From Paenibacillus terrigena DSM 21567 (GTDB lineage: Bacteria > Bacillota > Bacilli > Paenibacillales > Paenibacillaceae): a DNA stretch of 64,000 nt. The notes beneath the pieces are model-generated. The model saw nothing but the letters and a program-made list of their open reading frames with translations, did not search any database and had not been told where the DNA came from. Positions 1-10,400 of this stretch are shown in pieces (within the stretch, counting starts at the first letter, position 1; the number at the start of each line of letters is the position of its first letter). The stretch spans positions 381,056-445,055 of the forward strand of contig NZ_KB895412.1 of the NCBI RefSeq assembly GCF_000374845.1, given 5' to 3'. The position numbers and the translations under genes were made by a program.

Positions 1-19
1 AGCGCTTAAACTTTACAAT
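1..19 (+). promoter_or_regulatory. Partial promoter region with cre-like half, upstream of the first permease
   Basis: The window opens with AGCGCTTAAACTTT followed by TACAAT (14-19), a fair -10 box; any -35 lies outside the window. The AGCGCTT core resembles the centre of CcpA cre sites and recurs before the response regulator gene (3921-3937). The remaining 140 bases to the first gene show nothing else clear. This is an inference from a truncated view. Confidence 0.3.
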
Positions 20-159
20 GGAAATACAGCATACGAGGACAGACAGACGTCAATGTGCTAGCTGTTTCGGAAGTTGCAGCAGTAGAGCCGTCAAGTGGTT
101 CGCATGAATGATCACCGAACGCACTGTCATATAAGAATTCAGACGAGGGAGGCCATGAC

Positions 160-1122
160 ATGGCGCAAGTTCAACCAGAGTTAGACACGGATGTAGAGGT
201 CCGAACAACGCAGCGCAGTCCACTCCGCCGGTTTTTGCAGCAGATTGATCTGCAGATGATGGTCATACCGGGGATCCTGCTCATCATTATTTTCAGTTAT
301 ATTCCAATGTACGGCGTATTGATGGCATTTCAGGACTACAGCATCTTCAAAGGGTTCGCCGCCAGTCCATGGGTAGGGCTCAAGCATTTCGAAATGTTCT
401 TCAACTCACCGGAGTTTTTCAACGTCATGCGGAATACGCTCGTCATCAGTCTCCTGAAGCTGTGTATTGGATTCCCGGCACCGATCATCTTGGCGCTGAT
501 GCTCAATGAGGTCAGACACATGCTGTTCAAGCGTGTCGTGCAGACGATTACGTATCTGCCTCACTTTATGTCATGGGTTATTGTTGCTGGGATCGTCATG
601 TCGCTCTTGTCGACGGATAACGGTAGTGTGAACATTCTGCTCGAGAATCTAAATTTGGTCGATGAACCGATTAATTTCCTCTCGATTCCGAAGCTGTTCT
701 GGAGCATCCTGGTGACGACGAACGTCTGGAAAGAGATTGGGTTCGGTTCCATCGTGTACATGGCGGCAATCGCGGGTATTGATCCGCATATGTACGAAGC
801 AGCGTCGATGGATGGTGCCAGCAAATTTAAGCAAATTTATCTAATTACGCTTCCTTCTATCATGCCTGTCGTTATTATCTTCATGATTCTAGCGATCGGG
901 AACCTGCTGAATGCAGGTTTCGAGGATATCTTGCTGCTCGGTGTCAATCCAGTCTTGCGGGAAGTATCCGATGTCATCGAGACGTACGTGTATCGGATCG
1001 GGATTCAGAACTCACGGTACTCGTATGCCACAGCTGTCGGCTTGTTCAAAGCCATCATTAGTGTAGGAATGCTCACCATAGCGAACTACCTTGCGCGCCG
1101 ATCAGGCAATAGCTTGTGGTAA
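160..1122 (+). CDS. Carbohydrate ABC transporter permease, LplB/YtcP type
   Basis: This is an inner subunit of a carbohydrate importer in the cytoplasmic membrane (binding-protein-dependent permease family). The 320-residue protein has about six hydrophobic segments, the first near residues 35-58. The conserved EAA loop that docks the ATPase is near residue 213 (EAASMDGASKFKQIYLITLP). The N-terminal tail and overall length match LplB-like permeases of polysaccharide-derived oligosaccharide systems. A GAGGGAGG ribosome site sits 7 bases before the ATG. It is the first gene of an operon with a second permease 30 bases downstream and a lipoprotein SBP. No ATPase gene is nearby, as is usual where a shared MsmX-type ATPase serves many importers. 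The substrate cannot be read from the sequence; aldouronates or other plant oligosaccharides are plausible. Confidence 0.9.
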   Translation: MAQVQPELDTDVEVRTTQRSPLRRFLQQIDLQMMVIPGILLIIIFSYIPMYGVLMAFQDYSIFKGFAASPWVGLKHFEMFFNSPEFFNVMRNTLVISLLKLCIGFPAPIILALMLNEVRHMLFKRVVQTITYLPHFMSWVIVAGIVMSLLSTDNGSVNILLENLNLVDEPINFLSIPKLFWSILVTTNVWKEIGFGSIVYMAAIAGIDPHMYEAASMDGASKFKQIYLITLPSIMPVVIIFMILAIGNLLNAGFEDILLLGVNPVLREVSDVIETYVYRIGIQNSRYSYATAVGLFKAIISVGMLTIANYLARRSGNSLW

Positions 1123-1152
1123 GAATGAAGACATCATGGAGGTGTGTCAAGA

Positions 1153-2049
1153 ATGAATAGACTTGGAATATCGGATCGAATCATGTACATCTTTATATAC
1201 GCGTTTCTTATTTTGCTTACTTTTGTAACATTCTATCCGTTCTGGAACGCGCTGGTTATCTCTTTCAACAAAGGTATGGATACGGCGATGGGCGGCGTGA
1301 CGTTCTGGCCAAGGAGCTTCTCGCTGGAGAACTATGAAGTCGTCTTCAAAGATAAACGGTTATTGAACGGCTTTGGGGTCTCGGTGTTGCGTACCATTAT
1401 CGGAACCATATTGTCGATCCTGATAACGAGTATTTTCGCCTTCGGTCTATCGAAGAAAGAGTTAATGGGCCGCAAGTTTTATATGATTCTCTGTATCATT
1501 ACCATGTATTTCAGCGGCGGTCTTATTCCTACTTTCTTATTGATCCGCAGCCTTGGTATGATGAACTCTTTCTGGGTATTCATTATCCCGGGACTTATCA
1601 GCGTATGGAATATGATCATCTTCAGAACCTTCTTCAATGGGCTTCCGGCAGGGTTGGAGGAATCTGCGAAGATTGACGGCTGTGGCAACTGGGGGACGTT
1701 CTTCCGCATTGTACTGCCACTCTCCGGTCCGGTTATCGCAACATTATCGTTGTTCACGGCGATCTACCATTGGAACGACTGGTTCACACCGAGTATCTAC
1801 ATAACCAATGAGAACCTGCTTCCGATTCAGACGATGCTGAAGCAAATTCTGAACTCGAATATTATGTCTGAGCAGATGTCCAACTTGGATGCAGCAGCGC
1901 AAAGCCAAATGTCGAAGATGCAGAGTGTAACGAGCAAATCGCTCTCGATGGCGACGATGATGGTGGCAACTTTGCCGATTATTATGGTATACCCTTTCGT
2001 ACAGAAGTTCTTCGTCAAAGGGGTATTGGTAGGATCCCTGAAAGAGTAG
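1153..2049 (+). CDS. Carbohydrate ABC transporter permease, LplC/YtcO type
   Basis: This is the second membrane subunit of the same importer, of MalG/LplC type, 298 residues with about six membrane segments. The EAA loop lies near residue 169 (EESAKIDGCGNWGTFFRIVLP). I chose the ATG at 1153 because GGAGG at 1138-1142 is 10 bases from it. The in-frame GTG at 1144 is only one base from that site and is a poor start. The C-terminal part carries a Met/Ser/Gln-rich stretch (about residues 240-265) before the last membrane segment, which is common in this subfamily. The two permeases presumably form a heterodimer fed by the downstream lipoprotein. Family assignment is firm; substrate is unknown. 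Confidence 0.9.
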   Translation: MNRLGISDRIMYIFIYAFLILLTFVTFYPFWNALVISFNKGMDTAMGGVTFWPRSFSLENYEVVFKDKRLLNGFGVSVLRTIIGTILSILITSIFAFGLSKKELMGRKFYMILCIITMYFSGGLIPTFLLIRSLGMMNSFWVFIIPGLISVWNMIIFRTFFNGLPAGLEESAKIDGCGNWGTFFRIVLPLSGPVIATLSLFTAIYHWNDWFTPSIYITNENLLPIQTMLKQILNSNIMSEQMSNLDAAAQSQMSKMQSVTSKSLSMATMMVATLPIIMVYPFVQKFFVKGVLVGSLKE

Positions 2050-2122
2050 TAAGGGATGTTCGTGAGACGTTTGAAGCATTTGCTTTGGACATAAAACCAA
2101 TTTTGAAAGGGGAAACAGTCAG

Positions 2123-3808
2123 ATGAAGAACAAGAAAAAAATGATTATGTGTGTGTTATCTGCCTTCCTAGTCGTATCTCTTCTGGCAGCGTGTGGCGGC
2201 AACGCCGATACGAAGAAACAGGCGGAAGGGTCAGGTACTACGACGAATGAGGGTACAAAGACAGAAGAGGTAACACCAGCAAGCGATAAGTATGAGCTCG
2301 GCAAAGAGCCACTCGAATTCACCTTCTACGGGCACTATGATTGGTACACGATGCCTACGTGGGGACAAGATGAAGCAACCAAATGGATTAAAGAGAATAA
2401 AAAAGTCGACATCAAAGCGATTCAATCCGGCGGTAGCGCAGCACAGAAATTGAATACCATGATTGCAACGAACGAACTCCCAGACGTGATTTGGATGGAC
2501 CGCGGTCCAGATGTGGAGAAGCTGCGTCAGGCTGATATGCTCGTGCCGTTCGATGATTATCTAGATAAATATCCGAATTTGAAAACGTGGTTCGCGGAGA
2601 ATGGTATGAACATGCTGCGTTCCGAGGACGGTAAATTGTATCAGTTCCCGAACTGGTATACGAGCCAACCAAATGGTAACGCAGGTTATGTTGTGAATAA
2701 GAAGATCTACACCGAGCTTGGCTCACCGAAGATCGAGACAACAGAGGATCTGTACAACTATTTGAAGCAAGTGAAAGCGAAATATCCAGATGTCATTCCA
2801 TTCGAGACAGGTCTTGCGAAAGACGGTCAAGGACTTGATATCCTGTACTCCGCGTTCAAAGCGGATAACAAAGGCTATTCTGCGAAGGGCCTCATGGCCG
2901 TTCCGGTAGATGGCAAATTGTCTTCGATCTTCAAGGATGAGCCGTACCGTCAATCGATGGTCTATGCATCCAAGTTGTTCCGTGAGAAATTAATCACACA
3001 AGATGCAATGACACAAACGAAGGACCAAGAGAAAGAGAAAGTGATGACAGGACGCGTCGCTGTCTATGCGACATCCAGCCCGACAGATATTGCACAGCTG
3101 GCACAACCAGACCTTGCGAAGAAAGACCCTAACGGCGGGTACATTATGATCCCTCCAGTTCATGCTGAAGGCGTACCTGCGGATCAAGTATTCCCTGGTT
3201 CGTACAAACAATTAGGATGGAACGTATCCGTTATTACCAAAGCAGCCAAAGATCCGGAAGCAATCTTCGCATTCTTGGATTGGTATACAGGCCCAGCAGG
3301 ACAATCGGTTCAAATGTGGGGACCCGAAGGTAAGTACTGGCAGGGTGTAGAGGAAGATGGCTTTACGCCGAAATTTACAGACGCTTATGTGACGGATGCA
3401 GATGGTCTCGCGAAGCTTCAAGGTGAGACGGTGAACCTGATGTGGAACGGTAACACCGTATTCCTAGATAAGACGAAAGCGAAATACGAAGCAACATTAC
3501 CACTTGAGAAACGCAGCTGGGCAACTCACTGGCAAAGTACAGTAACATGGAAATCGCAATCCGATGCGACAGAACTCGTGAACTTGTCTCCAATGCCTGA
3601 GAGTGAGGAAGGTATCGCACAGCAACGGATTAATGATATTTTCATAGAGTCCAGAGCGAAAGCATTGTTCGCGAAGAGCGATGCAGAAGTGCTTGCGATT
3701 CTAGACAAAGCGGCAGCGGATGCCGACACAGCAGGATTCCCTAAACTGTTAGAGTTCGAGACGAACAAATGGCAAGAGAACTTGAAGAAAATGAGCGGCG
3801 GTAAATAA
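2123..3808 (+). CDS. Extracellular solute-binding lipoprotein (LplA-like, family 1)
   Basis: This is the substrate-capturing lipoprotein of the importer encoded just upstream. Residues 1-24 form a lipoprotein signal peptide (MKNKKK, a hydrophobic core, lipobox LAAC with Cys24), followed by a Gly/Thr/Glu-rich linker to about residue 58. The mature part has the long layout (561 residues) of LplA/YtcQ-type binding proteins, with motifs such as NELPDVIW and a Trp-rich region near WYTSQPNGNAG. Many Trp and Tyr residues fit a sugar-binding cleft. AAAGGGG upstream serves as ribosome site. It ends the operon, since a strong terminator follows 26 bases later. It lies outside the cell, tethered to the membrane. 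The ligand is not determined. Confidence 0.9.
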   Translation: MKNKKKMIMCVLSAFLVVSLLAACGGNADTKKQAEGSGTTTNEGTKTEEVTPASDKYELGKEPLEFTFYGHYDWYTMPTWGQDEATKWIKENKKVDIKAIQSGGSAAQKLNTMIATNELPDVIWMDRGPDVEKLRQADMLVPFDDYLDKYPNLKTWFAENGMNMLRSEDGKLYQFPNWYTSQPNGNAGYVVNKKIYTELGSPKIETTEDLYNYLKQVKAKYPDVIPFETGLAKDGQGLDILYSAFKADNKGYSAKGLMAVPVDGKLSSIFKDEPYRQSMVYASKLFREKLITQDAMTQTKDQEKEKVMTGRVAVYATSSPTDIAQLAQPDLAKKDPNGGYIMIPPVHAEGVPADQVFPGSYKQLGWNVSVITKAAKDPEAIFAFLDWYTGPAGQSVQMWGPEGKYWQGVEEDGFTPKFTDAYVTDADGLAKLQGETVNLMWNGNTVFLDKTKAKYEATLPLEKRSWATHWQSTVTWKSQSDATELVNLSPMPESEEGIAQQRINDIFIESRAKALFAKSDAEVLAILDKAAADADTAGFPKLLEFETNKWQENLKKMSGGK

Positions 3809-3833
3809 GCATGACAGAAATGAGCTAAAGCGA

Positions 3834-3868
3834 AGGGTATACTAATCACATTAGTATACCCTCGTTTT
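3834..3868 (+). terminator. Intrinsic terminator after the importer operon
   Basis: A perfect 12-13 bp stem (AGGGTATACTAAT / ATTAGTATACCCT) with a 3-base loop is followed by TCGTTTTT. It separates the importer genes from the regulator genes that follow. Confidence 0.9.
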
Positions 3869-3920
3869 TGTGAATATAAGAATTTATTAGTATCACAAAT
3901 AAACTGTTCTTATATTTAAA

Positions 3921-3953
3921 TTCAAGCGCTTTAACTTTAAGAGATGGTATACT
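3921..3953 (+). promoter_or_regulatory. Promoter region with cre-like site before the response regulator gene
   Basis: TTCAAGCGCTTTAACTT (3921-3937) contains the palindromic core AAGCGCTT and matches part of the CcpA cre consensus, with mismatches at the outer G and C positions. TATACT at 3948-3953 is a plausible -10. No good -35 is seen, so activator dependence is possible. A 10-bp inverted repeat (AATATAAGAA 3873-3882 / TTCTTATATT 3907-3916) lies just upstream and could be a regulator site. Confidence 0.35.
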
Positions 3954-4014
3954 TGGTAGAGTATTTTACATAGAACTCTAATGATCGAATGGACAATCAA
4001 AGGGGGCTGCATCC

Positions 4015-5598
4015 ATGTACAAAGTATTGCTAGCGGACGATGAAATGCTTGATTTGGAAGGGATGAAACAGTTTATCCCTTGGTCAGAGCTGGGGATGGA
4101 AGTCGTCGGGGCCGTAAATAACGGATTCTCTGCATGCGAAGTCATGGAGAAGCAGTCCATTGATATATTAGTCACCGATATTAACATGCCGAACATGTCT
4201 GGACTTGAGCTGGCACGTCGTGCACTCGGATATAAAAGTGATTTGCGCATTTTATTCGTAAGCGGTTACCAGGATTTCCACTACGTGAAGCAGGCTTTAT
4301 CCCTAAAGGCAGTTAGCTACGTATTGAAGCCGATGGATGATAACGAGTTGATTGCCTCACTGACTAGCGTGAAGCAAGCGCTGGATGAAGAGAAGCAGCG
4401 CCGTGATGCGGAGGAAACCTATCAGGATATGATCCCGATGGCGAAGAATGATCTGCTGATTCGCCTGTTCGAAGGGGAGTTGTCTTGGGGACAATCGGAG
4501 AAGCTGCAGAAGCTCGCGGTTTCCTATCGATTGAATCTGCTGCTGTGGCCGCTGCATGTTGTTGTGCTGGAGCTCGATGCTCTGGCATGGATGCCGGTTG
4601 AGCATGTGGGTGCGGCGCAGCAAGAGATGCTGAACTCGTTTCTCTATGAGATGAACGAAGTTGCCAAACGCCATGGCATGGAGCATGGATGCAAGCTGTC
4701 CAGATATCGCCTTGCGATTCTGATGCCGGATAGCGGGATACACGAATGCCTAAGTGATATGTATCGTACCGCCAAGGCGTTGTTCTCGGGTTCGATGACC
4801 GTCGGGGTTGGCGAAGCCGTTCATGGTCTGGATCAATTGAATATTTCCTATCAGCAAGCGCTGGAGGCGATTGACGGGAAAATGTTCTTCGGCAAGGGAC
4901 AACGCATCGACTATGTCGATGTTCGTCGTGCACCTGCGCTGGACGATGCCCGGATCTTGGAATTCCGACTAGATGCCTTGTTCAACGCAATGTCGCACTA
5001 TGAGTTGGTTCGTATTCACGATGAAATCGATAATTTGTTCTACTCGGTTAATGCGCTGCGCTCGAAGTTTACCGTCCACAACCTCGCCATGTACATGGTC
5101 TGGAAGCTGGATCAATATTTGCATACGCTGGGCGAAGATTTGTTCGAGATGTTAGGCATGCAGCTGCACAACCTGGATGTGCTCCTTCAATTCGATACGA
5201 CGCTGGAAATTCGCTCTTGGTTCGTGCGCAAAGTGTTCGAGATCTCCGAAATCCTGCACCAGAAGGCAAGTTCGAAGAACAGTAAGTTGATTCGTGAGAT
5301 TCTGAAAATGGTGAAAGACCAATTGCATGAAAATCTGACGCTTAAAGATATTGCGTATCAATTCTCCTTCTCCCCGAATTACTTGGGACATTTGTTCAAG
5401 GAAGAGGTCGGAAAGACCTTCAGTGAGGTTCTCATTCAGATGCGGATGGACCGGGCGCGCGAGCTGCTGAAGGACCCGGTGCTCAAGATCTATCAGATTG
5501 CGGATCAAGTGGGTTATCGGTATCTGCCTTATTTCAGTAGACAATTCAAGGATACGTTCGGGATGACACCGATGGAATATCGTAAACGCGAAGGGTAA
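4015..5598 (+). CDS. Response regulator with AraC-type DNA-binding domain (YesN family)
   Basis: This cytoplasmic transcription factor of a two-component system probably controls the adjacent importer. The receiver domain spans about residues 2-120, with the acidic pocket D8/D9, phospho-acceptor D55 (VTDINMPNMSG) and Lys in VLKPMDD. A long linker follows. A C-terminal AraC-type double helix-turn-helix lies at about residues 425-524 (KDIAYQFSFSPNYLGHLFKE, then IADQVGYRYLPYFSRQFK). At 527 residues it has the usual length for YesN proteins. The ribosome site AAAGGGGG precedes the ATG. The partner kinase gene starts 14 bases after the stop. Family call is firm; the regulated target is inferred from position. 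Confidence 0.92.
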   Translation: MYKVLLADDEMLDLEGMKQFIPWSELGMEVVGAVNNGFSACEVMEKQSIDILVTDINMPNMSGLELARRALGYKSDLRILFVSGYQDFHYVKQALSLKAVSYVLKPMDDNELIASLTSVKQALDEEKQRRDAEETYQDMIPMAKNDLLIRLFEGELSWGQSEKLQKLAVSYRLNLLLWPLHVVVLELDALAWMPVEHVGAAQQEMLNSFLYEMNEVAKRHGMEHGCKLSRYRLAILMPDSGIHECLSDMYRTAKALFSGSMTVGVGEAVHGLDQLNISYQQALEAIDGKMFFGKGQRIDYVDVRRAPALDDARILEFRLDALFNAMSHYELVRIHDEIDNLFYSVNALRSKFTVHNLAMYMVWKLDQYLHTLGEDLFEMLGMQLHNLDVLLQFDTTLEIRSWFVRKVFEISEILHQKASSKNSKLIREILKMVKDQLHENLTLKDIAYQFSFSPNYLGHLFKEEVGKTFSEVLIQMRMDRARELLKDPVLKIYQIADQVGYRYLPYFSRQFKDTFGMTPMEYRKREG

Positions 5599-5612
5599 CG
5601 GGGGATAGTCGC

Positions 5613-7373
5613 ATGCAAGTACAGACACAGAGGAAGAAATCGATGTACCTCCCGATCGGCTTCAAGCTCATGCTGACCTATATGTTGTTCATCGTGATTC
5701 CGGTCATCGTCATTGGATATGTATCGAATTCGATGTATCAGAATTCCATCCGCACGCAGACGGAGAACAATATTCAAGGCACATTGCTGCAGATTCGCGA
5801 TAATATCGAATACAAGCTCGAAGATGTAAAGCGTGTCTCTTCGATGCTCTATTACGATTATTCCTTGGCAACGCAGCTACGAAGCTTCCGGGAAGGCTGG
5901 GAGAGCTATGAACGGACAACGAAGCTGGTCCTGCCGAAGTTCGATATTGCAGTCAATGCGACGGGGATGAATATCGCCATGTCCGTATTCCTTGGGAATG
6001 ACTCGCTTCCGGAGGTCTATCACGGGTCCTATGAGCGAGAAAATCCCGATTTGCTCGGGCGTACTTATAATTTATATCATTTGGATCGGATTACGGAGAA
6101 GTCTTGGTACAAGGAGTTCCCTGAAGAGAAGTATGGCGAGACAATGGAGTGGCGACAGATCGAACGTGACGCCGAGTTCAACCGCATATCGCTATTGCGC
6201 CGTATGGTAGACAGCTTGGACCCCGTACGACTCAAAGAGTTCGGCTTCATGCGATTGAGCGTTCAAATTCCGGAGATTTTTAGAAGCGTCGACTTTGAGA
6301 AAATCGGAGAGGGCACCGTACTCTCGATTCGGGATGAGCACGAACGGGTGATGTATCAATCTGGGGCCTTGCCCAATCAGGTGCTTGAAGCAGAGAATCC
6401 TGCAACGCATTATCTGATGATTGAAGAACAATTAAGCAGTATCCCTTGGAAATTGGTGGCCCAGATTCCGACGACGATTATCGAACGTGATGCACATAAG
6501 ATTCGGATATTCATTATGGGGGTATGCCTTGTCTGTCTGCTTGTATTTACGTTCCTCGGCGTATTCGTCTCGAAGTACTTCTCCGTACGGATTCAGAAAT
6601 TCGTATCGGTGTTGAACGCCTTCCGCGAAGGAGATCTGCATAAACGCATGTCCTATCGAGGGCGAGATGAGTTCTCACAGATTGCAACGGCCTTGAACGA
6701 GATGGGTGAGAATATTGATGGGCTGATCAAGAAGGTCTATCTCACGCAGCTTCAGAAGAAGGAAGCAGAGCTCGAGATGCTGCAGTCACAGATTAATCCG
6801 CATTTTCTCTATAATACGTTGTCATCGATTAACCGGCTGGCGAAGTTCGGCGAGACGGAGAAGGTGCAGCAGACCGTACTGGAGCTTGCGAAGTTCTACC
6901 GTCTGACCCTCAATGAAGGACGGACGATGATCCCTGTGGCATCCGAGATTGAGCAAGCCAACGCGTATCTGGAGATTCAGAAGATCAAATACGGTGACCG
7001 GATGGAGATTATGTTCGATATCGATCCTGGTATTTGGCCGTACGAGACCATGAAGCTGATTCTGCAGCCATTCCTCGAAAATGTCCTGAAGCATGCATGG
7101 TGCGGGGATCGCATCCATCTGCGGATTGTCGGACAAATGGACAAGGGAGATATTCTATTCCGTGTTATCGACGATGGGATCGGCATGAAGCAAGAGCGCA
7201 TCGACCAGCTATTTGGTCCTGAAGGACATATGAATGCGGGATACGGGGTTCGCAATGTCGATCAGCGGATCAAGCTGCAATATGGATCGCCTTACGGCGT
7301 ATCGATCTATAGCCGCGTTGGGATCGGCACATCGGTGCAGATTCGAATCCCGGCGCAGCGAGGGAAGTCGTAA
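5613..7373 (+). CDS. Membrane sensor histidine kinase, YesM family
   Basis: This is the sensor partner of the upstream YesN-type regulator. The 586-residue protein has two membrane segments (about 15-38 and 296-318) bounding an extracellular sensing region. A HAMP linker follows (about 319-375). The His_kinase domain carries the phosphorylated histidine H397 in QINPHFLYNTL. The ATPase domain has N-box (FLENVLKHA) and G-box motifs (DDGIGM, GYGVRNVDQR). This is the class with unlinked HisKA seen next to LplABC-type importers. It probably senses an extracellular saccharide. The start follows GGGGGAT, 12 bases upstream. The regulator-then-kinase order downstream of the importer is the reverse of the common kinase-regulator-importer layout. 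Confidence 0.92.
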   Translation: MQVQTQRKKSMYLPIGFKLMLTYMLFIVIPVIVIGYVSNSMYQNSIRTQTENNIQGTLLQIRDNIEYKLEDVKRVSSMLYYDYSLATQLRSFREGWESYERTTKLVLPKFDIAVNATGMNIAMSVFLGNDSLPEVYHGSYERENPDLLGRTYNLYHLDRITEKSWYKEFPEEKYGETMEWRQIERDAEFNRISLLRRMVDSLDPVRLKEFGFMRLSVQIPEIFRSVDFEKIGEGTVLSIRDEHERVMYQSGALPNQVLEAENPATHYLMIEEQLSSIPWKLVAQIPTTIIERDAHKIRIFIMGVCLVCLLVFTFLGVFVSKYFSVRIQKFVSVLNAFREGDLHKRMSYRGRDEFSQIATALNEMGENIDGLIKKVYLTQLQKKEAELEMLQSQINPHFLYNTLSSINRLAKFGETEKVQQTVLELAKFYRLTLNEGRTMIPVASEIEQANAYLEIQKIKYGDRMEIMFDIDPGIWPYETMKLILQPFLENVLKHAWCGDRIHLRIVGQMDKGDILFRVIDDGIGMKQERIDQLFGPEGHMNAGYGVRNVDQRIKLQYGSPYGVSIYSRVGIGTSVQIRIPAQRGKS

Positions 7374-7394
7374 TTCGATTCCTCAACGAATGAT

Positions 7395-7446
7395 AAAAAA
7401 AGGATGATGCGCAGTGTGTTCCATACACTGCGCATCATCCTTTTTT
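7395..7446. terminator. Bidirectional terminator between convergent genes
   Basis: A 17-bp perfect stem (AGGATGATGCGCAGTGT at 7401-7417 and its complement at 7425-7441) has a 7-base loop. An A-run lies on the left and a T-run on the right. It can end both the kinase transcript and the minus-strand helicase transcript. Confidence 0.92.
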
Positions 7447-7461
7447 AGTGTGCCGCCTGGA

Positions 7462-10400
7462 TTAGATCATCAGAATCTCGCGAATCTCTTGCTCGGTTAA
7501 CGCAGACAAGCCTTCATGCCCCGGTTGAATGACTTCGTCGATGAGGTTCATCTTGCGCTTCTGCAGCTCGTACATTTTATCTTCGACGGTGCCTTGGGCA
7601 ACGAGGCGAATAACTTGGACGACTTTACGCTGCCCGATGCGATGCGCGCGGTCGGCCGCCTGTTGCTCCACCGCAGGATTCCACCAGAGGTCATAGAGAA
7701 TAACGGTGTCGGCTCCCGTCAAATTCAGTCCGGTACCGCCTGCCTTCAGTGAAGCGAGGAAGAGGTCGCGCTCCCCGTCATTAAATCGGCGGCAGAGCTC
7801 TACGCGCTCCACGGCTGGCGTCTGGCCATCCAGATAGAAATACGGTATCTCTTGATGGGACAGCTTTCTGCCGATCATCCCGAGCATTTCAGTGAACTGG
7901 GAGAAGATGAGCAGACGTCTCCCCGTACCCCTACATTCTTCGATCATCTCGAAGAGCTGCTCGAATTTGGCGGAGCTCCCTTCGTAGCCCTCCATGAACA
8001 GTGCAGGGTGGCAGCAGATTTGGCGCAATCTCGTTAGACCGGCCAGAATCCGAATGCGGGTCTTGTAGAAGTCCTTCTCAGCGAGGTGCTTCAATGTTTC
8101 TTGCTGCAGCTCCGCCAAGAACGAAGCGTACAGCTTCTTCTGTTCCGGGAGCAGTTCGGATGCTTGTGTCGATTCAATCTTCGCAGGCAGCTCTTTCAGC
8201 ACATCGGATTTCAACCGTCGCAGCAAGAATGGGCGAACGCGCTTCGCAATGGTGTCTCGAGATAAATCCCCGAAGGCTTTGAGTCCTGGCAACAGATCCG
8301 GAAACACGGCGCTGAAGATGGACCATAACTCTTCCAGCGTATTCTCGATTGGCGTACCCGTCAGTGCGAAGCGATAGCGGGCATCCAGCTCACGCACGGC
8401 TTGCGCCGTCTGCGTCGTATAATTCTTGAATGCTTGAGCCTCATCCAAGATGAGGGTATGGTATGAGCGCTTCGTGTAGAGCGAGACATCGCGTCGCAGC
8501 AGCGGATAGGAGGTGATGATCACGTCGACCTCTGAATCGTCAGCACGAATGATGCCACTGCGCTCCGATTTGCTGCCGTCGGCAATGATGGCTCGGATCT
8601 CTGGGGCGAACCGTTTGAGCTCATTCAGCCAGTTGTACACGAGTGACGCGGGACATATGATTAGTGCTTGCCGCTTCTCCCTTCGAATCTCGGATAAGAC
8701 GGAGACGAGGAAGGTGATGCTCTGAATCGTCTTGCCCAGTCCCATATCGTCGGCTAGTATACCGCCGAAGCGGTAGTGGGCCAGTGTCTTCATCCACTGG
8801 AAGCCGTACGTCTGGTAATCCCGCAGTACCGTTGCGAGAGATTCCGGTACTGGGAAGTCCAGATGGTCCGGGTTCCGCATGTGCTCGAGCAGCTTGCGGA
8901 AGGACTTGCCCAGCTTCACGGACGAACTATGCTGCGTGGTATCCAGCAGGTGAAGTCCGCGAACGATTGGAACGCGAAGCTGTGTCCCTGTAATCTCGCT
9001 CTTCCGAATGCCGACTTCATTGATAAGATAGATTATTTCCTGGAATGCTGAACCCTCTAGCGGCATGAATGCCCCGTTCGGCATTTTATAATATTTGCGT
9101 TTATCTTCAAGTGCTTGGATGACCTTGCGTATCTCGGCATCGGAAATCCCGTCCAGTTCGAATTGGAACTCCAGCCAGTCGGTCCGTTCATCGGCATTTA
9201 CCGTTATTCGCGGCGGCACACTCGGCAGGTGGAGTCTCACCTTGACTGCGGAAGTTGCGTAGACCTGCACGAGCTTCTCAAGCTCAGGCACGATCCGGTA
9301 GAGGAACTCATACTCATAATCCTCATTCTCCATATAATACCCTGCATCCGTCTTGGCGAAGGCGCTCTGCTCCAACAGGGCTAAGATGCGCTGCTCCTTC
9401 TCGCCGTCACGGATCAGAATCCGGTCGTCCCCGTGCTGCTGGCTTCGGTCTTCCAACGGATTGAAGATCATCTCTCCATAGTGGAATTCGAGGCCTGCGA
9501 GCAGCTTATCGTTTACTCGGTCAAGGAATAGCTTGGCCTTCAGCGGGGTATTGACGATTCGATCCGATATGGATTGTGCGATATGAACGGTGCCGAGCTT
9601 TCGAAGGCCGGGAACCACTTCCTCCATGAAGGATTCGATTTGCGCGCGTGGGATGTGAAGCCGCTCCTGACGAGCGGTATCGATGAGATGCCTTATTTCG
9701 GCGATGCGTCTGGCCTCAAGCGGCTGCATCTTCAATAGCTTCCCATCATACAAGAGTACATTGTAATCTTCCAGAACCGTAAGTTCGTCGAATCCTTGAA
9801 TGTCGAGCTCGCAGCCTTCACCCGGTCCTTCGCCAAAAGAGAATCGGAGCGGAACCGGTTCATTCGAAAGCTCGATTCCTTCGTAGATTCTGCCCTCATG
9901 TTCAAGCTTAACGGAAGTTGCCAATTGCAAGAGGGATTGCAGCCTCTCCCACGAGAAGGGAGGGATCAAGATTGTTCGGCTATCGCTGGTTGGTCTGGTC
10001 GGTGTCGAAGAGATGAGCGTGCGCTCCTGATACAGCTTGTCTTGATTGTGGATGCGAATCAGCTCATGAAGGACCGCGTCATCATCTTTCGAGAATCTAT
10101 ACTGGGTGGGGTTATAGGTAAAATGTTTGGTGAATTCGTAGGATGCCCCACGCTCAATGTGTTCGAGGAATTCACGAATGCGCTGCACCATATAGAGTCG
10201 TTGAGGCCCTACTTTTAACTCGATACCGAACATAAACTTGCGAGCACCATAAGGGATCAGTCGGCAATGAAATTCGACTTCCAGTAGAGTTCTTGCATCA
10301 AGGAATGTCCCTGTCGCACTTGACCGAACCGGCTTGTCGCGGAACAATCCCAGCATGTTCTGCATGAATTGCTGATCGCGTGCTACGGTTTCAGAACCCC

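Noticed and set aside
1144-1152. GTG start for the second permease
   Set aside because: Only one base from the Shine-Dalgarno; ATG at 1153 has correct spacing.
4364-4933. 189-codon antisense frame within the response regulator gene
   Set aside because: Composition is typical of a shadow (Arg/Ser/His/Pro-rich); no start signals; the sense strand encodes a full YesN protein.
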